Below, piece after piece: positions 16,805-25,969 of a stretch of DNA of 64,000 nucleotides. Source of the stretch: Paracoccus liaowanqingii (GTDB lineage: Bacteria > Pseudomonadota > Alphaproteobacteria > Rhodobacterales > Rhodobacteraceae); NCBI RefSeq assembly GCF_004683865.2, contig NZ_CP038439.1, positions 908,501 to 972,500 of the forward strand, written 5' to 3'. The position numbers and the translations under genes were made by a program. The stretch's first letter is position 1. Each line of letters begins with the position of its first letter. The notes under the pieces are model-generated. The model was given only the letters and a program-made list of their open reading frames with translations, was not told the DNA's origin and made no database searches.

Positions 16805-17856
16805 GCCAGCGCGTCCAGGACCTGCCCCGCCAGCCGCGCCGTGTCCGGCCAGCCGGGCAGGGCCGCGCCCGCGCGGGCGGCGGCGGCGGCGCGGGCGCTG
16901 CGCTCCGACGGGTCCTCCAGCAGGCGGCGCAGAGCCTGGGCCAGGGCGGGCACGTCGTCGGGGGCGACCAGCAGGCCCGCATCTTGTGGCACCGTGTCGG
17001 GCACGGCGCCAGTGCGGGTGCTGACGATGGGCAACCCGTGGGACAGCGCCTCGTCGAAGACGATGCCATAGCCCTCGTAACGGGTGGCCAGCGCGAAGAT
17101 CGAGGCCTGGGCGTAAAGCTGCGCCAGACGCTCGGGCGCGACCCGGCCCGCCAGCTCCAGCCGCGCACCAAGGCCGCTGTCGCGGATCTGGTCCTCGAGG
17201 GCCAGCACATGCGCCGCGTCCCAGGGGTTGCCCGCGATCACCGCCTGCCAGTCCAGATCGGCCAGCTGCGCCAGTGCCGCGATCAGCACGTCATGGCCCT
17301 TGCGCGGATGCAGGATCCCCACCGACAGGATCAGCGGCGGCGCGACGGGCGCCGGGGCGAGTGCGGTCGCGGGACGGTCCGTGCCGGGGCGGACAACGGT
17401 GATGCGCTCGGGGGCGACACCGTAGCGCTCGACCAGCATGGCGCGGGTATGGGGGCTGGGGACCAGCACATGGCGGGCATGGGCCAGATTGGCGCGCTCG
17501 GTCCGCCACAGGTGGTCGGCCAGATCGGCGGGCAGGGCGCTTTCCTGCGCCAGCGGATGGTGGATCATCGCCACGATGGGCGCCCTGATCGCGGCGACCC
17601 CTGCCGGGTCCAGCGCGCCGAAGGCCAGCCCGTCGACGATCACCGGGCGATCCTCCGGCAGCGCCTGCAGATCGGCCAGCGCCTGCGCCATCTGCGAGGG
17701 CGAGGGCGTGGGGAAGCTGTCGGGCAGGGCCAGCACCTCGACCCGGCGCCCTTGGGCGCGCAGCCCCTCGACCAGGCGGCGGTCATAGATGTAGCCGCCG
17801 GTCAGCGTGGTGATGTCGCCCGGCAGGGCGAAGGTCAGATGTCGAGGGTCGGTCAC
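16801..17856 (-). CDS. Glycosyltransferase family 4
   Basis: A 351-aa GT-B glycosyltransferase. The N-terminal half has FALPGDITTLTGGYIYDRR, a donor-side glycine-rich entry. The C-terminal half has LSVGILHPRKGHDVLIAAL, FALATRYEGYGIVFDEALSHGLP (the E-x7-E catalytic/nucleotide-sugar motif) and GLLVAPDD. It is the last gene of a four-gene overlapping operon. I chose the GTG at 17856, which overlaps the upstream stop (GTGA); a longer frame to 18753 only reads the neighbour out of frame. Likely glycosylates a membrane lipid or a polymer built by its neighbours; acceptor unknown. Confidence 0.85.
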   Translation of the reverse strand: MTDPRHLTFALPGDITTLTGGYIYDRRLVEGLRAQGRRVEVLALPDSFPTPSPSQMAQALADLQALPEDRPVIVDGLAFGALDPAGVAAIRAPIVAMIHHPLAQESALPADLADHLWRTERANLAHARHVLVPSPHTRAMLVERYGVAPERITVVRPGTDRPATALAPAPVAPPLILSVGILHPRKGHDVLIAALAQLADLDWQAVIAGNPWDAAHVLALEDQIRDSGLGARLELAGRVAPERLAQLYAQASIFALATRYEGYGIVFDEALSHGLPIVSTRTGAVPDTVPQDAGLLVAPDDVPALAQALRRLLEDPSERSARAAAAARAGAALPGWPDTARLAGQVLDALA

Positions 17857-18809
17857 GGATCGGCCTGTGCGATGGAGGAGGGAGTGGAGATCGCCGCCGC
17901 ATCCCGGCGCCGCTGTGTCAGAAGGACCAAGAGCCCCGGCAGGGTGCTGGCCAGAAACACCAGCCCGAAGGCAAGGCTGGCCGCGAAGCCCGCCTGTGCC
18001 GTGGCGCCGACCAAGGGGAAAAGGCCCGCCGCGGCGCCCTCGCGCAGGCCCCATCCGCTGACGGTGACGGGCAGGATCATCGTCAGCAGGATCAGCGGCA
18101 CCAGGACGGCGGTCTCGGAGGGCGACAGCACGGTGCCGGTCGCGCGGGCGCAGAAGGCGAAGGCTGCCAGGTTGGCGCCGGTGATGGCCAGGTTCAACGC
18201 GATCTGGCGGGGCAGGGCGTCGCGGGTCAGCAGGGTCGCCCGCAGGGCGGCGCGCAGGTCGCGGGCGGCCGCATCGGCGCGGCGCGACAGGCGCCCGGCG
18301 CCGGCGATGGCCAGCACTAGCCCCAGGGCCGCGACCAGCAGCATGCCGATCAGCCCCATGACCCATGCGGGCAGGGCCAGCCCGTCGGGATGCAGCGTGA
18401 CGGCCAGCGCGCCCACGGCCAGCACCAGGAATAGGGTGACCTGTCCGGCCAGCCGCTCGATCGCGACGGCGGCGCCCGCGCGCTTCAGCCCCGCCTGATG
18501 CCGGGCGCGGACGGCGCGGCCCGCATCGCCCATGACGCCGCCGGGCAGGGACTGGTTGACCACCTGCGCCAGATAGTATTCGCCCACCGCGCGGCTCATC
18601 GGGATGGTCTGGCCCAGCTGCCGCGCGGTGATCCGCCAGCGCAGCGCCGACAGCACCGTCTGCGCCGTCAGCGCCAGCATGGCGGCGGCCAGCCAGCGCG
18701 GGTCGGCCTGGGCCAGCAGGCGCAGGGCCTGCCGCCCGTCCAGCCCGAACCACAACAGGGACATGACCACCAAGGCCACCAGGATCTGCAGACCGCGTGT
18801 CACATTCAT
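17853..18809 (-). CDS. Lysylphosphatidylglycerol synthase/flippase-like membrane protein (YbhN/UPF0104 family)
   Basis: A 318-aa integral membrane protein with about eight helices. Family features are ALRWRITARQLG, YYLAQVVNQSLPGGVMGDAGRA (the conserved N-x4-P-G-G-x-G-D-x-x-R block) and VSGWGLREGAAAGLF. The fold is the N-terminal flippase-like domain of MprF without its aminoacyl-transferase half, so it probably moves or binds a lipid rather than lysylating one. It overlaps both neighbours by 4 bases. Confidence 0.82.
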   Translation of the reverse strand: MNVTRGLQILVALVVMSLLWFGLDGRQALRLLAQADPRWLAAAMLALTAQTVLSALRWRITARQLGQTIPMSRAVGEYYLAQVVNQSLPGGVMGDAGRAVRARHQAGLKRAGAAVAIERLAGQVTLFLVLAVGALAVTLHPDGLALPAWVMGLIGMLLVAALGLVLAIAGAGRLSRRADAAARDLRAALRATLLTRDALPRQIALNLAITGANLAAFAFCARATGTVLSPSETAVLVPLILLTMILPVTVSGWGLREGAAAGLFPLVGATAQAGFAASLAFGLVFLASTLPGLLVLLTQRRRDAAAISTPSSIAQADP

Positions 18810-20419
18810 GAAGGAGGTACGTCGCCCGCGCCGGAAAAGTTGCGCAGGAAAAGATCGCGAAGATCCTCCATCGGCCGCGTGGGGCTGCCGGGGGCCGGGA
18901 TCAGCCCCTCGGTCAGCCCCCAGGCGGCGGTGCGCGCGACCAGATGGGGCGGGCCGATCACGTGCAGCGGCACCTCGCGCCGCTCGTCCAGCCCGATCGA
19001 GGTCGCGGCCTGGTGATCGCCGACCAGCAGGATCAGCGGCGGCTCCTCGCCCTGCCGCAGGGCATAGTCCAGGGCCGCCTGCAGGGTATAGTCGACGCTG
19101 TCGCGATACTGCGCGCGCACCCGGTCGCGGTCGCGCCAGACGACATTGGGGGGATCGCCCTCCTGCGACATCGCGTTGAATTTGGTGCCGTCGCCCAGAT
19201 CCTCCCATGGCAGCATGCGCGGCACGGGGGTCCAGGGCGCGTGGGACGAGATCAGCGCGATCTGCGCAAACAGGCGGCGCGGATCGTCGCCCTGGCGCAG
19301 CAGCCGGTCGGTCGCGGCCAGGGTGAACTGGTCGGGCATGGTGACCCAGTTGAAGGGCAGCCCTTCATAGCCCAGATCGGGGAAGGCCAGGATGCGCTGG
19401 AAGCCCATCGTCAGCGCCTCGGGCCAGGGGCGCACGATGGCGGGCATCACGGCGGCGGTGCGGAAGCCCGCATCGGCGGCATGGTGGTAGAGGGTCTTGC
19501 GCCCGCTGACGATGGCCGCCTGATAGCGGGTCTGGTCGTCGATCCGCAGCCCGTTGGCCAAGGTCGCATGCGCCAGCCAGCTTTGCCCGCCATGCGTGGG
19601 CGAGGTCAGAAAGCCCGAGGCCGTGGCCACGCCCTGCGCGGTCAGCTGATCCTCGGCCCGGGCCAGGGTCTGCAGGTGCAGGTCCGCGAAGAAGTCCGTG
19701 TCAAAACTGGTGCGGCCATAGCTTTCCAGAAAGATCACCAGCACGTCGCGGTCGATCAGGCCCAGAGGATCGTCCAGCGCCGCCAGCGCCTCGTGGCCCA
19801 CATCGGCGCGAAAGCGGCGCAGTTCGGTCAGGGTGCGGGCGGCCAGCTGCGCGCGCTGGATGGCATAGGTCGAGGTGGCGGGGGTCAGCGCCTCGACCCC
19901 GCGCGGCGGGGCGGCGATCATCGCCACGACAAGGGCCACGGCTCCCGCCAGGGCCGACCGCCGCCGCCACAGGCTGTGCGGGGCCTGCCACAGGACGCGG
20001 CCCATCGCCCACCACAGGCCGACGAAGATCAGGACGATCAGCACGATGGCCCCCAGCACCGCCGCGACCGCGGCGGGCTTGCCCAGGCTGCCCGCGATCA
20101 GCCGGACCGAGGCGTCCAGCAGCGGCAGGTCCCCGACGGGGTTGAAGCGGCGGCCCAGGCTTTCCATCATCGCCAGATCGGCCACCTTGAGGACCGTGAC
20201 CGCCCCCAGCACCACGGTGACCAGCACGCGCAGCGCCGTGCCCGCGACCGACCGCCCGACGGCCAGTGCCGCCAGCAGCAAGGCCAGCAGCTCGGGCGCG
20301 GGCAGGGCCCAGGCCCGCCAGGTCATCCGCGCCATCTCGGTCGGCAGCGCGGTCAGGGCGTGCAGCAGCAGGATCGCGGCCAGCAGGGACCACAGGGCAG
20401 GCGGCCGGCGTTGGATCAC
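18806..20419 (-). CDS. Sulfatase-fold membrane enzyme (LtaS/phosphoglycerol or phosphoethanolamine transferase-like)
   Basis: A 537-aa protein with about four to five N-terminal helices (residues ~1-170) and a periplasmic alkaline-phosphatase-superfamily domain. DVLVIFLESYGRTSFD gives the metal/nucleophile region (Glu and Ser/Thr), SPTHGGQSWLAHATL resembles the substrate loop of LtaS-type enzymes, and LILLVGDHQAATSI gives the metal-binding Asp-His. Such enzymes move a phospho-alcohol head group (glycerol-phosphate, phosphoethanolamine) onto a lipid or glycan. The GTG at 20419 overlaps the upstream stop; the ORF extension to 20761 has no supporting composition. Confidence 0.8.
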   Translation of the reverse strand: MIQRRPPALWSLLAAILLLHALTALPTEMARMTWRAWALPAPELLALLLAALAVGRSVAGTALRVLVTVVLGAVTVLKVADLAMMESLGRRFNPVGDLPLLDASVRLIAGSLGKPAAVAAVLGAIVLIVLIFVGLWWAMGRVLWQAPHSLWRRRSALAGAVALVVAMIAAPPRGVEALTPATSTYAIQRAQLAARTLTELRRFRADVGHEALAALDDPLGLIDRDVLVIFLESYGRTSFDTDFFADLHLQTLARAEDQLTAQGVATASGFLTSPTHGGQSWLAHATLANGLRIDDQTRYQAAIVSGRKTLYHHAADAGFRTAAVMPAIVRPWPEALTMGFQRILAFPDLGYEGLPFNWVTMPDQFTLAATDRLLRQGDDPRRLFAQIALISSHAPWTPVPRMLPWEDLGDGTKFNAMSQEGDPPNVVWRDRDRVRAQYRDSVDYTLQAALDYALRQGEEPPLILLVGDHQAATSIGLDERREVPLHVIGPPHLVARTAAWGLTEGLIPAPGSPTRPMEDLRDLFLRNFSGAGDVPPS

Positions 20420-21150
20420 CGGGTTCTCCGCAGCCACAGCATGTCGCTGCCGAAGGACCAGAGCAGCGCGGCCGAGACCAGCCGGGTCAGCCAGATGGCC
20501 AGGTCCGGCGGCATCTGCGGCAGCTGCAGCGCGATCAGCGTCGCCAGCTGCAGCACGCAGACGGTCTTGCGCACGTAGCTGACCGGCAGGGGCGCCGTCA
20601 TCCACGGAAAGATCCAGCCCAAGGCCACGAAGACATAGCGCATGATGCCCAAGATCAGCACCTCGGCGCCCACCGGGCTGCCGACATAGGCGTGCAGCGC
20701 CAGGATCAGGGCCAGGCCGGCGTCGACCTCCATGTCGAAGCGCGCGCCGAAGGCCGAGCACAGCCCGCTGCGGCGGGCCAGGTACCCGTCGACGCCGTCC
20801 AGCGTCAGGGACAGGGTGGCGATGCCGGCCACGATCCCGCCCGCCGCGCCCACGCCCACCAAGGGCGCCAGCAGCGCGATGGTCAGGGCCATGCGCATCA
20901 GCGTCACCGCGTTGCAGGCGCCAAGCCGGTCATGCGGGTAATGGCGCAGCATCATCACGCCGACCAGCGCCGCGGCCGCCAGATAAGCCCCGCCTGCCAG
21001 CAGCGCGCCGCTGCCCTGGTTCAGGACCAGCACCCCCACGGCCAAGGTCAGGGCCAGCCCGGCGGGCAGCGCCAGCGCCAGCCCCTCGGGCAGGTGGCGG
21101 CGCGCGGCGGCGGGCGGAATCGAGGCGGTGCGGGGCGGGGAAATCTGCAT
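20416..21150 (-). CDS. CDP-alcohol phosphatidyltransferase family protein
   Basis: A 244-aa membrane enzyme with about six helices. The complete CDP-alcohol motif is present: LDGVDGYLARRSGLCSAFG followed by ARFDMEVD, i.e. D-x2-D-G-x2-A-R-x8-G-x3-D-x3-D, which binds metal and CDP. It transfers a phosphatidyl or phospho-alcohol group to an alcohol acceptor; which one is unknown. First gene of the four-gene operon. An ATG at 21174 lies inside a promoter-like element (21157-21184), so the ATG at 21150 is preferred. Confidence 0.82.
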   Translation of the reverse strand: MQISPPRTASIPPAAARRHLPEGLALALPAGLALTLAVGVLVLNQGSGALLAGGAYLAAAALVGVMMLRHYPHDRLGACNAVTLMRMALTIALLAPLVGVGAAGGIVAGIATLSLTLDGVDGYLARRSGLCSAFGARFDMEVDAGLALILALHAYVGSPVGAEVLILGIMRYVFVALGWIFPWMTAPLPVSYVRKTVCVLQLATLIALQLPQMPPDLAIWLTRLVSAALLWSFGSDMLWLRRTR

Positions 21151-21156
21151 CGCCAG

Positions 21157-21184
21157 ACAATATGACCGAAACATGACGCGTCAA
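21157..21184 (-). promoter_or_regulatory. Promoter of the lipid-operon, possibly giving a leaderless transcript
   Basis: Read on the minus strand, TTGACG (21184-21179) and TATTGT (21162-21157) are 16 bases apart. The first base of the ATG at 21150 is only 7 bases past the -10 element, so transcription may begin at or next to the start codon, with no Shine-Dalgarno sequence. Confidence 0.5.
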
Positions 21185-21254
21185 GCGCCCCGGCAAAGAC
21201 GCTTGCGTGATCGCCCCGGACCGCTATCGTGGTCCCGATGGGGGAGGGGACGCC

Positions 21255-21806
21255 ATGGCCCTGGGCGCGAACGGCTACGGAACGACGGCGCGCGTGCTGC
21301 ACTGGCTGGTCGCGGCGCTGATCCTGGCGATGATCCCGGTGGGCGTGATCATGGTCCGCGAAGGGCTGGATCGCGGGTTTCAGGACGCCTTGTTCATCTT
21401 TCACAAGAACGTGGGCAGCCTGCTGATCGCCCTCGTGGCGCTGCGGCTGGTCTGGCGGCTGACCCATCCGCCCGCGCCCTTGCCCGCCCATCTGCCGGGC
21501 TGGCAGCGCCGGGCGGCGGGCCTGTCGCATCTGGCGCTGTATGTCCTGATGGTCGCGATGCCGCTGTCGGGCTATGTCCGCGTCCGCGCCGGGGGCTTCC
21601 CGATCGAGGCGCTGGACGCGATCGGCCTGCCCACGCTGGTGCCCCGGTCCGAGGCGCTGGCCGACGCCGCCTCGGCCCTGCATCAGGGGGCCGCCTGGGC
21701 GCTGCTCGCGGTGCTGGCGCTGCATGTCGGCGCGGGGCTGCACCATGCGCTGATCCTGCGCGACGGCGTCTGGCAGCGAATCTGGCCGCCCCGTGCCCGG
21801 CCCTGA
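21255..21806 (+). CDS. Cytochrome b561-type membrane protein
   Basis: A 183-aa four-helix di-haem b protein of the bacterial cytochrome b561 family, passing electrons between quinol and periplasmic partners. It starts GYGTTARVLHWLVAALI (haem His), continues FHKNVGSLLIALVALRLVWR (second His and conserved Arg), LSHLALYVLMVAMPLSGYV, and LHQGAAWALLAVLALHVGAGLHH with further His ligands. The ATG at 21255 follows a GGGAGGGGA ribosome site. Transcribed away from the lipid operon. Confidence 0.85.
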   Translation: MALGANGYGTTARVLHWLVAALILAMIPVGVIMVREGLDRGFQDALFIFHKNVGSLLIALVALRLVWRLTHPPAPLPAHLPGWQRRAAGLSHLALYVLMVAMPLSGYVRVRAGGFPIEALDAIGLPTLVPRSEALADAASALHQGAAWALLAVLALHVGAGLHHALILRDGVWQRIWPPRARP

Positions 21807-22028
21807 CGGCGCCTTGGTGCCCGGGGCCATGCGCCGCAGCGTCCGCCGCGCCCGGGACTCGACACGTGGCGCCGCGTTCGGCTAGGAACAACAAGGCGCT
21901 GCGTGACCGGCCGGTCCGCGAGGCCCGTTATCATTTATCGATCTTGGCCCGGTGAACGAAATCCCCATTTCGGACGTTCGACGGTGCCGTCGAAACATTC
22001 GGCCATGACCGGCGCTGCAGGAGACTTC

Positions 22029-25000
22029 GTGATCAAGACCCCCGACCTGGCGATCGTCGTCGTCATCCTAGCCGCCCTTGCCGGCGTCTTCGCGCTGGAC
22101 CTGCAGTTTCCCCTAGGGACGGCGGTCTGGCTGATCTACATCCTGCCTCTGGCGCTGGCCTTCCGGTCCACCTGGCCGCTGCTGCCCCTGGGCGTGGCGA
22201 TCGCGGCCTGCGCGGCCATGACGATCGCCTTCGGGCCCGACCGGGCGGGGATCGACCCCGACGTGGCCGCGATGAACCGAACGATGGCGGGGCTGGTCTA
22301 CCTGACCCTGGGCTGGATCGGGCGGAACCTGATCCTGAACCGCGAACGGCTGATGCGTGGCGAATGGATCAACCAGGCGCAGATCGACCTGTCGCGCGCC
22401 CTGCAGGGCGAACTGAGCAGCGACCGCCTGGCCGATCAGGTGCTGCGCGTGCTGGCCGACCGGATCGGCGCCCGCGCCGCCATAGCCTATGCGCGCGACG
22501 GGAACGGCCATCGCCGCCTTGCCCATTGGGGCGTGGATGCGGCGGGTCTGGCCGAGCGCGTGACCGAGGGCGAGGGCCATCTGGGCCGCGCCATCAGCGA
22601 GGCGCGCCCCCTGCATCTGGCCCTGCCGCCGGATCAGGCGCTGAGCTGGGCCTCGGGGCTGGCCCGGGGACGGGCGGCGCATGTGCTGATCGTGCCGCTG
22701 CGCGACGGGCAGCTGGTCAACGGCGTGCTGGAATTCGGGCTGGACGGCCCGCCCTCGGGGCGCATGCTGGGCCTGTTCGACCGTCTCGACGACAGGCTGG
22801 GCATCGCCCTGCGATCCGCCCAGTATCGCGAGCAGCTGCGCGAGCTGCTGGAGGAGACCCGCCGCCAGGCCGAGGAGCTGCGCAGCCATGGCGAGGAGCT
22901 GTCCGCCTCGAACGAGGAGCTGGAGGAGCAGACCCGCGCCCTGCAGGACAGCCAGCGCCGGCTGGAGATCCAGCAGGCCGAGCTGGAGGGCCAGAACGCC
23001 CGGCTGGAAAGCCAGACGCAGGAGCTGGAGGAACAGCGCGACGCATTGGCCCGCTCGCGCCGCATGCTGGAGGACCAGTCCGAGGCGCTGACCCGCGAAA
23101 GCCGCTACAAGTCCGAGTTCGTGGCGAACATGTCGCACGAGCTGCGCACGCCGCTGAACGCGCTTCTGATCATGTCGCGCCTGCTGTCGGACAACCGCGC
23201 CCGCACCCTGACGGCCGAGCAGGTCCGGTGGGCCGAGACCATCGAGGCCTCGGGCAAGGACCTTCTGGCGCTGATCAACGACATCCTGGACCTGGCCAAG
23301 ATCGAATCGGGCAAGCTGGATCTGGCCCGCGACGCGGTCGATCCGCAGGACGTGGCGCAAAAGCTGCAGCGCGGCTTCGAGGCGCAGGCCCGCCAGAAGG
23401 GCCTGACCCTGACCACGCGCGTGGCCCCGGGCCTGCCCGCCTTCGAAACCGACCGCCAGCGGCTGGAGCAGGTGCTGCGCAACTTCGTCTCGAACGCGCT
23501 GAAATTCACCGATGCGGGGCAGGTGGTGCTGCACATCGCCCCGGTGCCGCAGGGCATCGCCTTCTCGGTCGAGGACAGCGGCATCGGCATCGACCCCGAC
23601 CAGCAGGAAACCGTCTTCGAGGCGTTCCGGCAGGCCGACGGCACGATCTCGCGCCGCTTCGGGGGCACCGGGCTGGGGCTGTCGATCTCGCGCGAGCTGG
23701 CCGACCTGCTGGGCGGGCGCATCACGCTGAGCAGCGAGAAGGGCCGGGGCAGCACCTTCACGCTGATCCTGCCCGCGACCCCGCCGAACCGCCAGCCCGC
23801 CGCCGCGCCGCAGCGCCTGGCCGCGCAGCCGGCGCCCATGTCCGTGCCCGCCACGACCGAGCCGATGATGCTGGACGCGCTGCCCGGCGTCAGCGACGAC
23901 CGCGCCGAGATCTCGCCCGGCGACCGGGTCATGCTGATGGTCGAGGATGATCCGGCCTTCGCCCGCATCCTTTACGATCTGGGGCGCGAGCTGGGGTTCC
24001 GCTGCGTCTGCGTGGGCCGCGCCGACGATGCGGTGCGCGCCGCGCGCCATTACCTGCCGCAGGCCATCGTCATGGATGTGGGCCTGCCCGACCATTCGGG
24101 CCTGTCCGCGCTGGACCGGCTCAAGCGCGACACCACGACCCGGCACATCCCGGTGCACATGGTCTCGGCCAACGATCACGTGAAGGATGCCTTGGCGCAG
24201 GGCGCCATCAGCTACATGATGAAGCCGGTCGACCGGGGACAGTTGTCGGACGCGCTGCGCCATCTGGAGGACCGGATGGAACAGCGCCTGCGCCGTGTGC
24301 TGATCGTCGAGGACGATCCCGCGCAGATGGAGGGGCTCAAGGCCCTTCTGGCCAGCGACGAGGTCGAGACCGTGGGCGCGGGCACCGCCGCCGATGCGCT
24401 GCAGGTCTGCCGCAGCCAGACGGTCGACTGCATCGTGCTGGACATGACGCTGCCCGACGCCTCGGGCTTCGACGTGCTGGAACAGCTGGACGGCGACGGC
24501 ACCGCGTCCTTCCCGCCGGTCATCGTCTACACCGCCCGCGCCCTGTCCCCCGACGAGGAGCAGCGCCTGCGCCGCTATTCCAAGTCGATCATCATCAAGG
24601 GCGCGAAATCGCCCGAGCGGCTGATCAACGAGGTGACGCTGTTCCTGCACCAGGTGGTCAGCGACCTGCCCGACAAGCAGCGCGAGATGCTGGCCGCCTC
24701 GCTGAACCGCGACGCCCAGCTGGAAGGGCGCCGCATCCTGGTGGTCGAGGACGACATCCGCAACGTCTATGCCCTGACCGGCGTCTTCGAGCCCCACGGC
24801 GCCACCGTGCAGATCGCGAGGAACGGCCGCGAGGCGCTGGAGGCCTTGGGCCGCGTCAACGACGGCGCGGCGCCCAAGGTCGATCTGGTGCTGATGGACG
24901 TGATGATGCCCGAGATGGACGGCCTGACCGCCACGCGCGAGATCCGCAAGATCGACCGCTGGAAGACCCTACCCATCATCATGCTGACCGCCAAGGCCAT

Positions 25001-25109
25001 GGCCGAGGATCAGAACCAGTGTCTGGCCGCCGGGGCCAACGACTATCTGTCCAAGCCGCTGGACGTCGACAAGCTGCTGTCGCTGACCCGCGTCTGGATG
25101 CCCCGATGA
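22029..25109 (+). CDS. Hybrid sensor histidine kinase with three receiver domains
   Basis: A 1026-aa membrane sensor. Residues ~5-110 hold several helices. A GAF-like domain (~130-260) and a long coiled coil rich in Glu, Gln and Leu (~265-355) follow. The HisKA phospho-acceptor is in FVANMSHELRTPLNALL (His ~370), with an HATPase domain (NFVSNALKFTDAG, DSGIGIDP, GTGLGLSI). Three receivers come next, with phospho-Asp near residues 682 (IVMDVGLPD), 802 (IVLDMTLPD) and 956 (LVLMDVMMPEMDG). I use GTG 22029 because GCAGGAGA precedes it; ATG 22005 is the alternative. It is followed without gap by a CheR and an HWE kinase, which suggests one pathway. Confidence 0.85.
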   Translation: MIKTPDLAIVVVILAALAGVFALDLQFPLGTAVWLIYILPLALAFRSTWPLLPLGVAIAACAAMTIAFGPDRAGIDPDVAAMNRTMAGLVYLTLGWIGRNLILNRERLMRGEWINQAQIDLSRALQGELSSDRLADQVLRVLADRIGARAAIAYARDGNGHRRLAHWGVDAAGLAERVTEGEGHLGRAISEARPLHLALPPDQALSWASGLARGRAAHVLIVPLRDGQLVNGVLEFGLDGPPSGRMLGLFDRLDDRLGIALRSAQYREQLRELLEETRRQAEELRSHGEELSASNEELEEQTRALQDSQRRLEIQQAELEGQNARLESQTQELEEQRDALARSRRMLEDQSEALTRESRYKSEFVANMSHELRTPLNALLIMSRLLSDNRARTLTAEQVRWAETIEASGKDLLALINDILDLAKIESGKLDLARDAVDPQDVAQKLQRGFEAQARQKGLTLTTRVAPGLPAFETDRQRLEQVLRNFVSNALKFTDAGQVVLHIAPVPQGIAFSVEDSGIGIDPDQQETVFEAFRQADGTISRRFGGTGLGLSISRELADLLGGRITLSSEKGRGSTFTLILPATPPNRQPAAAPQRLAAQPAPMSVPATTEPMMLDALPGVSDDRAEISPGDRVMLMVEDDPAFARILYDLGRELGFRCVCVGRADDAVRAARHYLPQAIVMDVGLPDHSGLSALDRLKRDTTTRHIPVHMVSANDHVKDALAQGAISYMMKPVDRGQLSDALRHLEDRMEQRLRRVLIVEDDPAQMEGLKALLASDEVETVGAGTAADALQVCRSQTVDCIVLDMTLPDASGFDVLEQLDGDGTASFPPVIVYTARALSPDEEQRLRRYSKSIIIKGAKSPERLINEVTLFLHQVVSDLPDKQREMLAASLNRDAQLEGRRILVVEDDIRNVYALTGVFEPHGATVQIARNGREALEALGRVNDGAAPKVDLVLMDVMMPEMDGLTATREIRKIDRWKTLPIIMLTAKAMAEDQNQCLAAGANDYLSKPLDVDKLLSLTRVWMPR

Positions 25110-25969
25110 GCCCCGATCCCGTGCCCGCGCGTCCGGGCGACGCGATCGAGCTGGACCTGTTCCTCGAGGCGCTGAACCGGCGCTATCACTACGATTTCCG
25201 GTCCTATTCGCGCAGCTCGCTGGCGCGGCGGGCCGATCTGGCGCGCGAGCGGCTTGGCTGCGCGACCCTCTCCGAGGTGCAGGGCCGCCTGCTGCACGAT
25301 CCCGCCGTCCTGCCCGACATCATCGACGCGATGACCGTGCAGGTCAGCGAGATGTTCCGCGATCCCGGCTATTACCTGGCGCTGCGGCGCGAGGTGATCC
25401 CGCATCTGCGGACCTTCCCCTCGCTCAAGGTCTGGGTGGCGGGCTGCGCGGATGGCGAGGAGCTGTATTCGCTGGCCATCCTCTTCCGCGAGGAGGGGCT
25501 GTTCGACCGCACGCTGTTCTACGCGACCGAGATCAACCACCGCGCGCTGGCCCGGGCGGAAAGCGGTATCTACGACATCGACCGCCTGCCGGTCTTCACC
25601 CGCAACTATCAGCAGGCAGGCGGGCTGGGATCGCTGGCGGACTACTATTTCGCGGGCTACCAGCGCGCCGCCTTCGACCGCAGCCTGCGGGCGCGGACCG
25701 TCTTCAGCGAACACAATCTGGCCACCGACCAGGTGTTTTCCGAGGTGCACCTGATTTCCTGCCGCAACGTCTTGATCTACTTTGACAACACGTTACAGGA
25801 TCGGGCCCTGGGCCTCTTCGCCGAGTCGCTGACCCGCGGCGGGTTCCTGGGCCTCGGCTCGCACGAGACGCTGCGCTTTTCCACCCATGCCGCCTCCTTC
25901 GCGGCCTTTGCCGAACCCGACCGGATCTGGCGCCGGACTGCCGCCCAGGAGACAGCCCATGCCTCATAG
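25106..25969 (+). CDS. CheR-type protein-glutamate methyltransferase
   Basis: A 287-aa SAM-dependent methyltransferase. The N-terminal helical domain (LEALNRRYHYDFRSYSRSSL) precedes the catalytic core with VAGCADGEELYSLAI (SAM-binding), YATEINHRALARAESGIYD and the CheR signature LISCRNVLIYFD. Chemotaxis CheR methylates receptors, but no chemoreceptor, CheB or CheA is near. It overlaps the hybrid kinase by 4 bases and the HWE kinase by 11 bases, so it may instead methylate a signalling partner in this module. Confidence 0.88.
   Translation: MSPDPVPARPGDAIELDLFLEALNRRYHYDFRSYSRSSLARRADLARERLGCATLSEVQGRLLHDPAVLPDIIDAMTVQVSEMFRDPGYYLALRREVIPHLRTFPSLKVWVAGCADGEELYSLAILFREEGLFDRTLFYATEINHRALARAESGIYDIDRLPVFTRNYQQAGGLGSLADYYFAGYQRAAFDRSLRARTVFSEHNLATDQVFSEVHLISCRNVLIYFDNTLQDRALGLFAESLTRGGFLGLGSHETLRFSTHAASFAAFAEPDRIWRRTAAQETAHAS

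Noticed and set aside
17857-18753. N-terminal extension of the glycosyltransferase frame
   Set aside because: The extra codons are an out-of-frame reading of the neighbouring flippase-like gene; the GTG at 17856 gives the conserved start and a 4-base overlap.
20420-20761. N-terminal extension of the sulfatase-fold gene
   Set aside because: Reads the CDP-alcohol gene out of frame with Arg/Gly-rich sequence; the GTG at 20419 overlaps the upstream stop.
21174-21174. ATG at 21174 as start of the CDP-alcohol gene
   Set aside because: It lies between the -35 and -10 elements, so it is not transcribed if that promoter is used.
22113-24797. An 894-codon minus-strand open frame under the hybrid kinase
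   Set aside because: Shadow of the kinase gene on the opposite strand; Gln/Asp/His-rich and without a domain signature.
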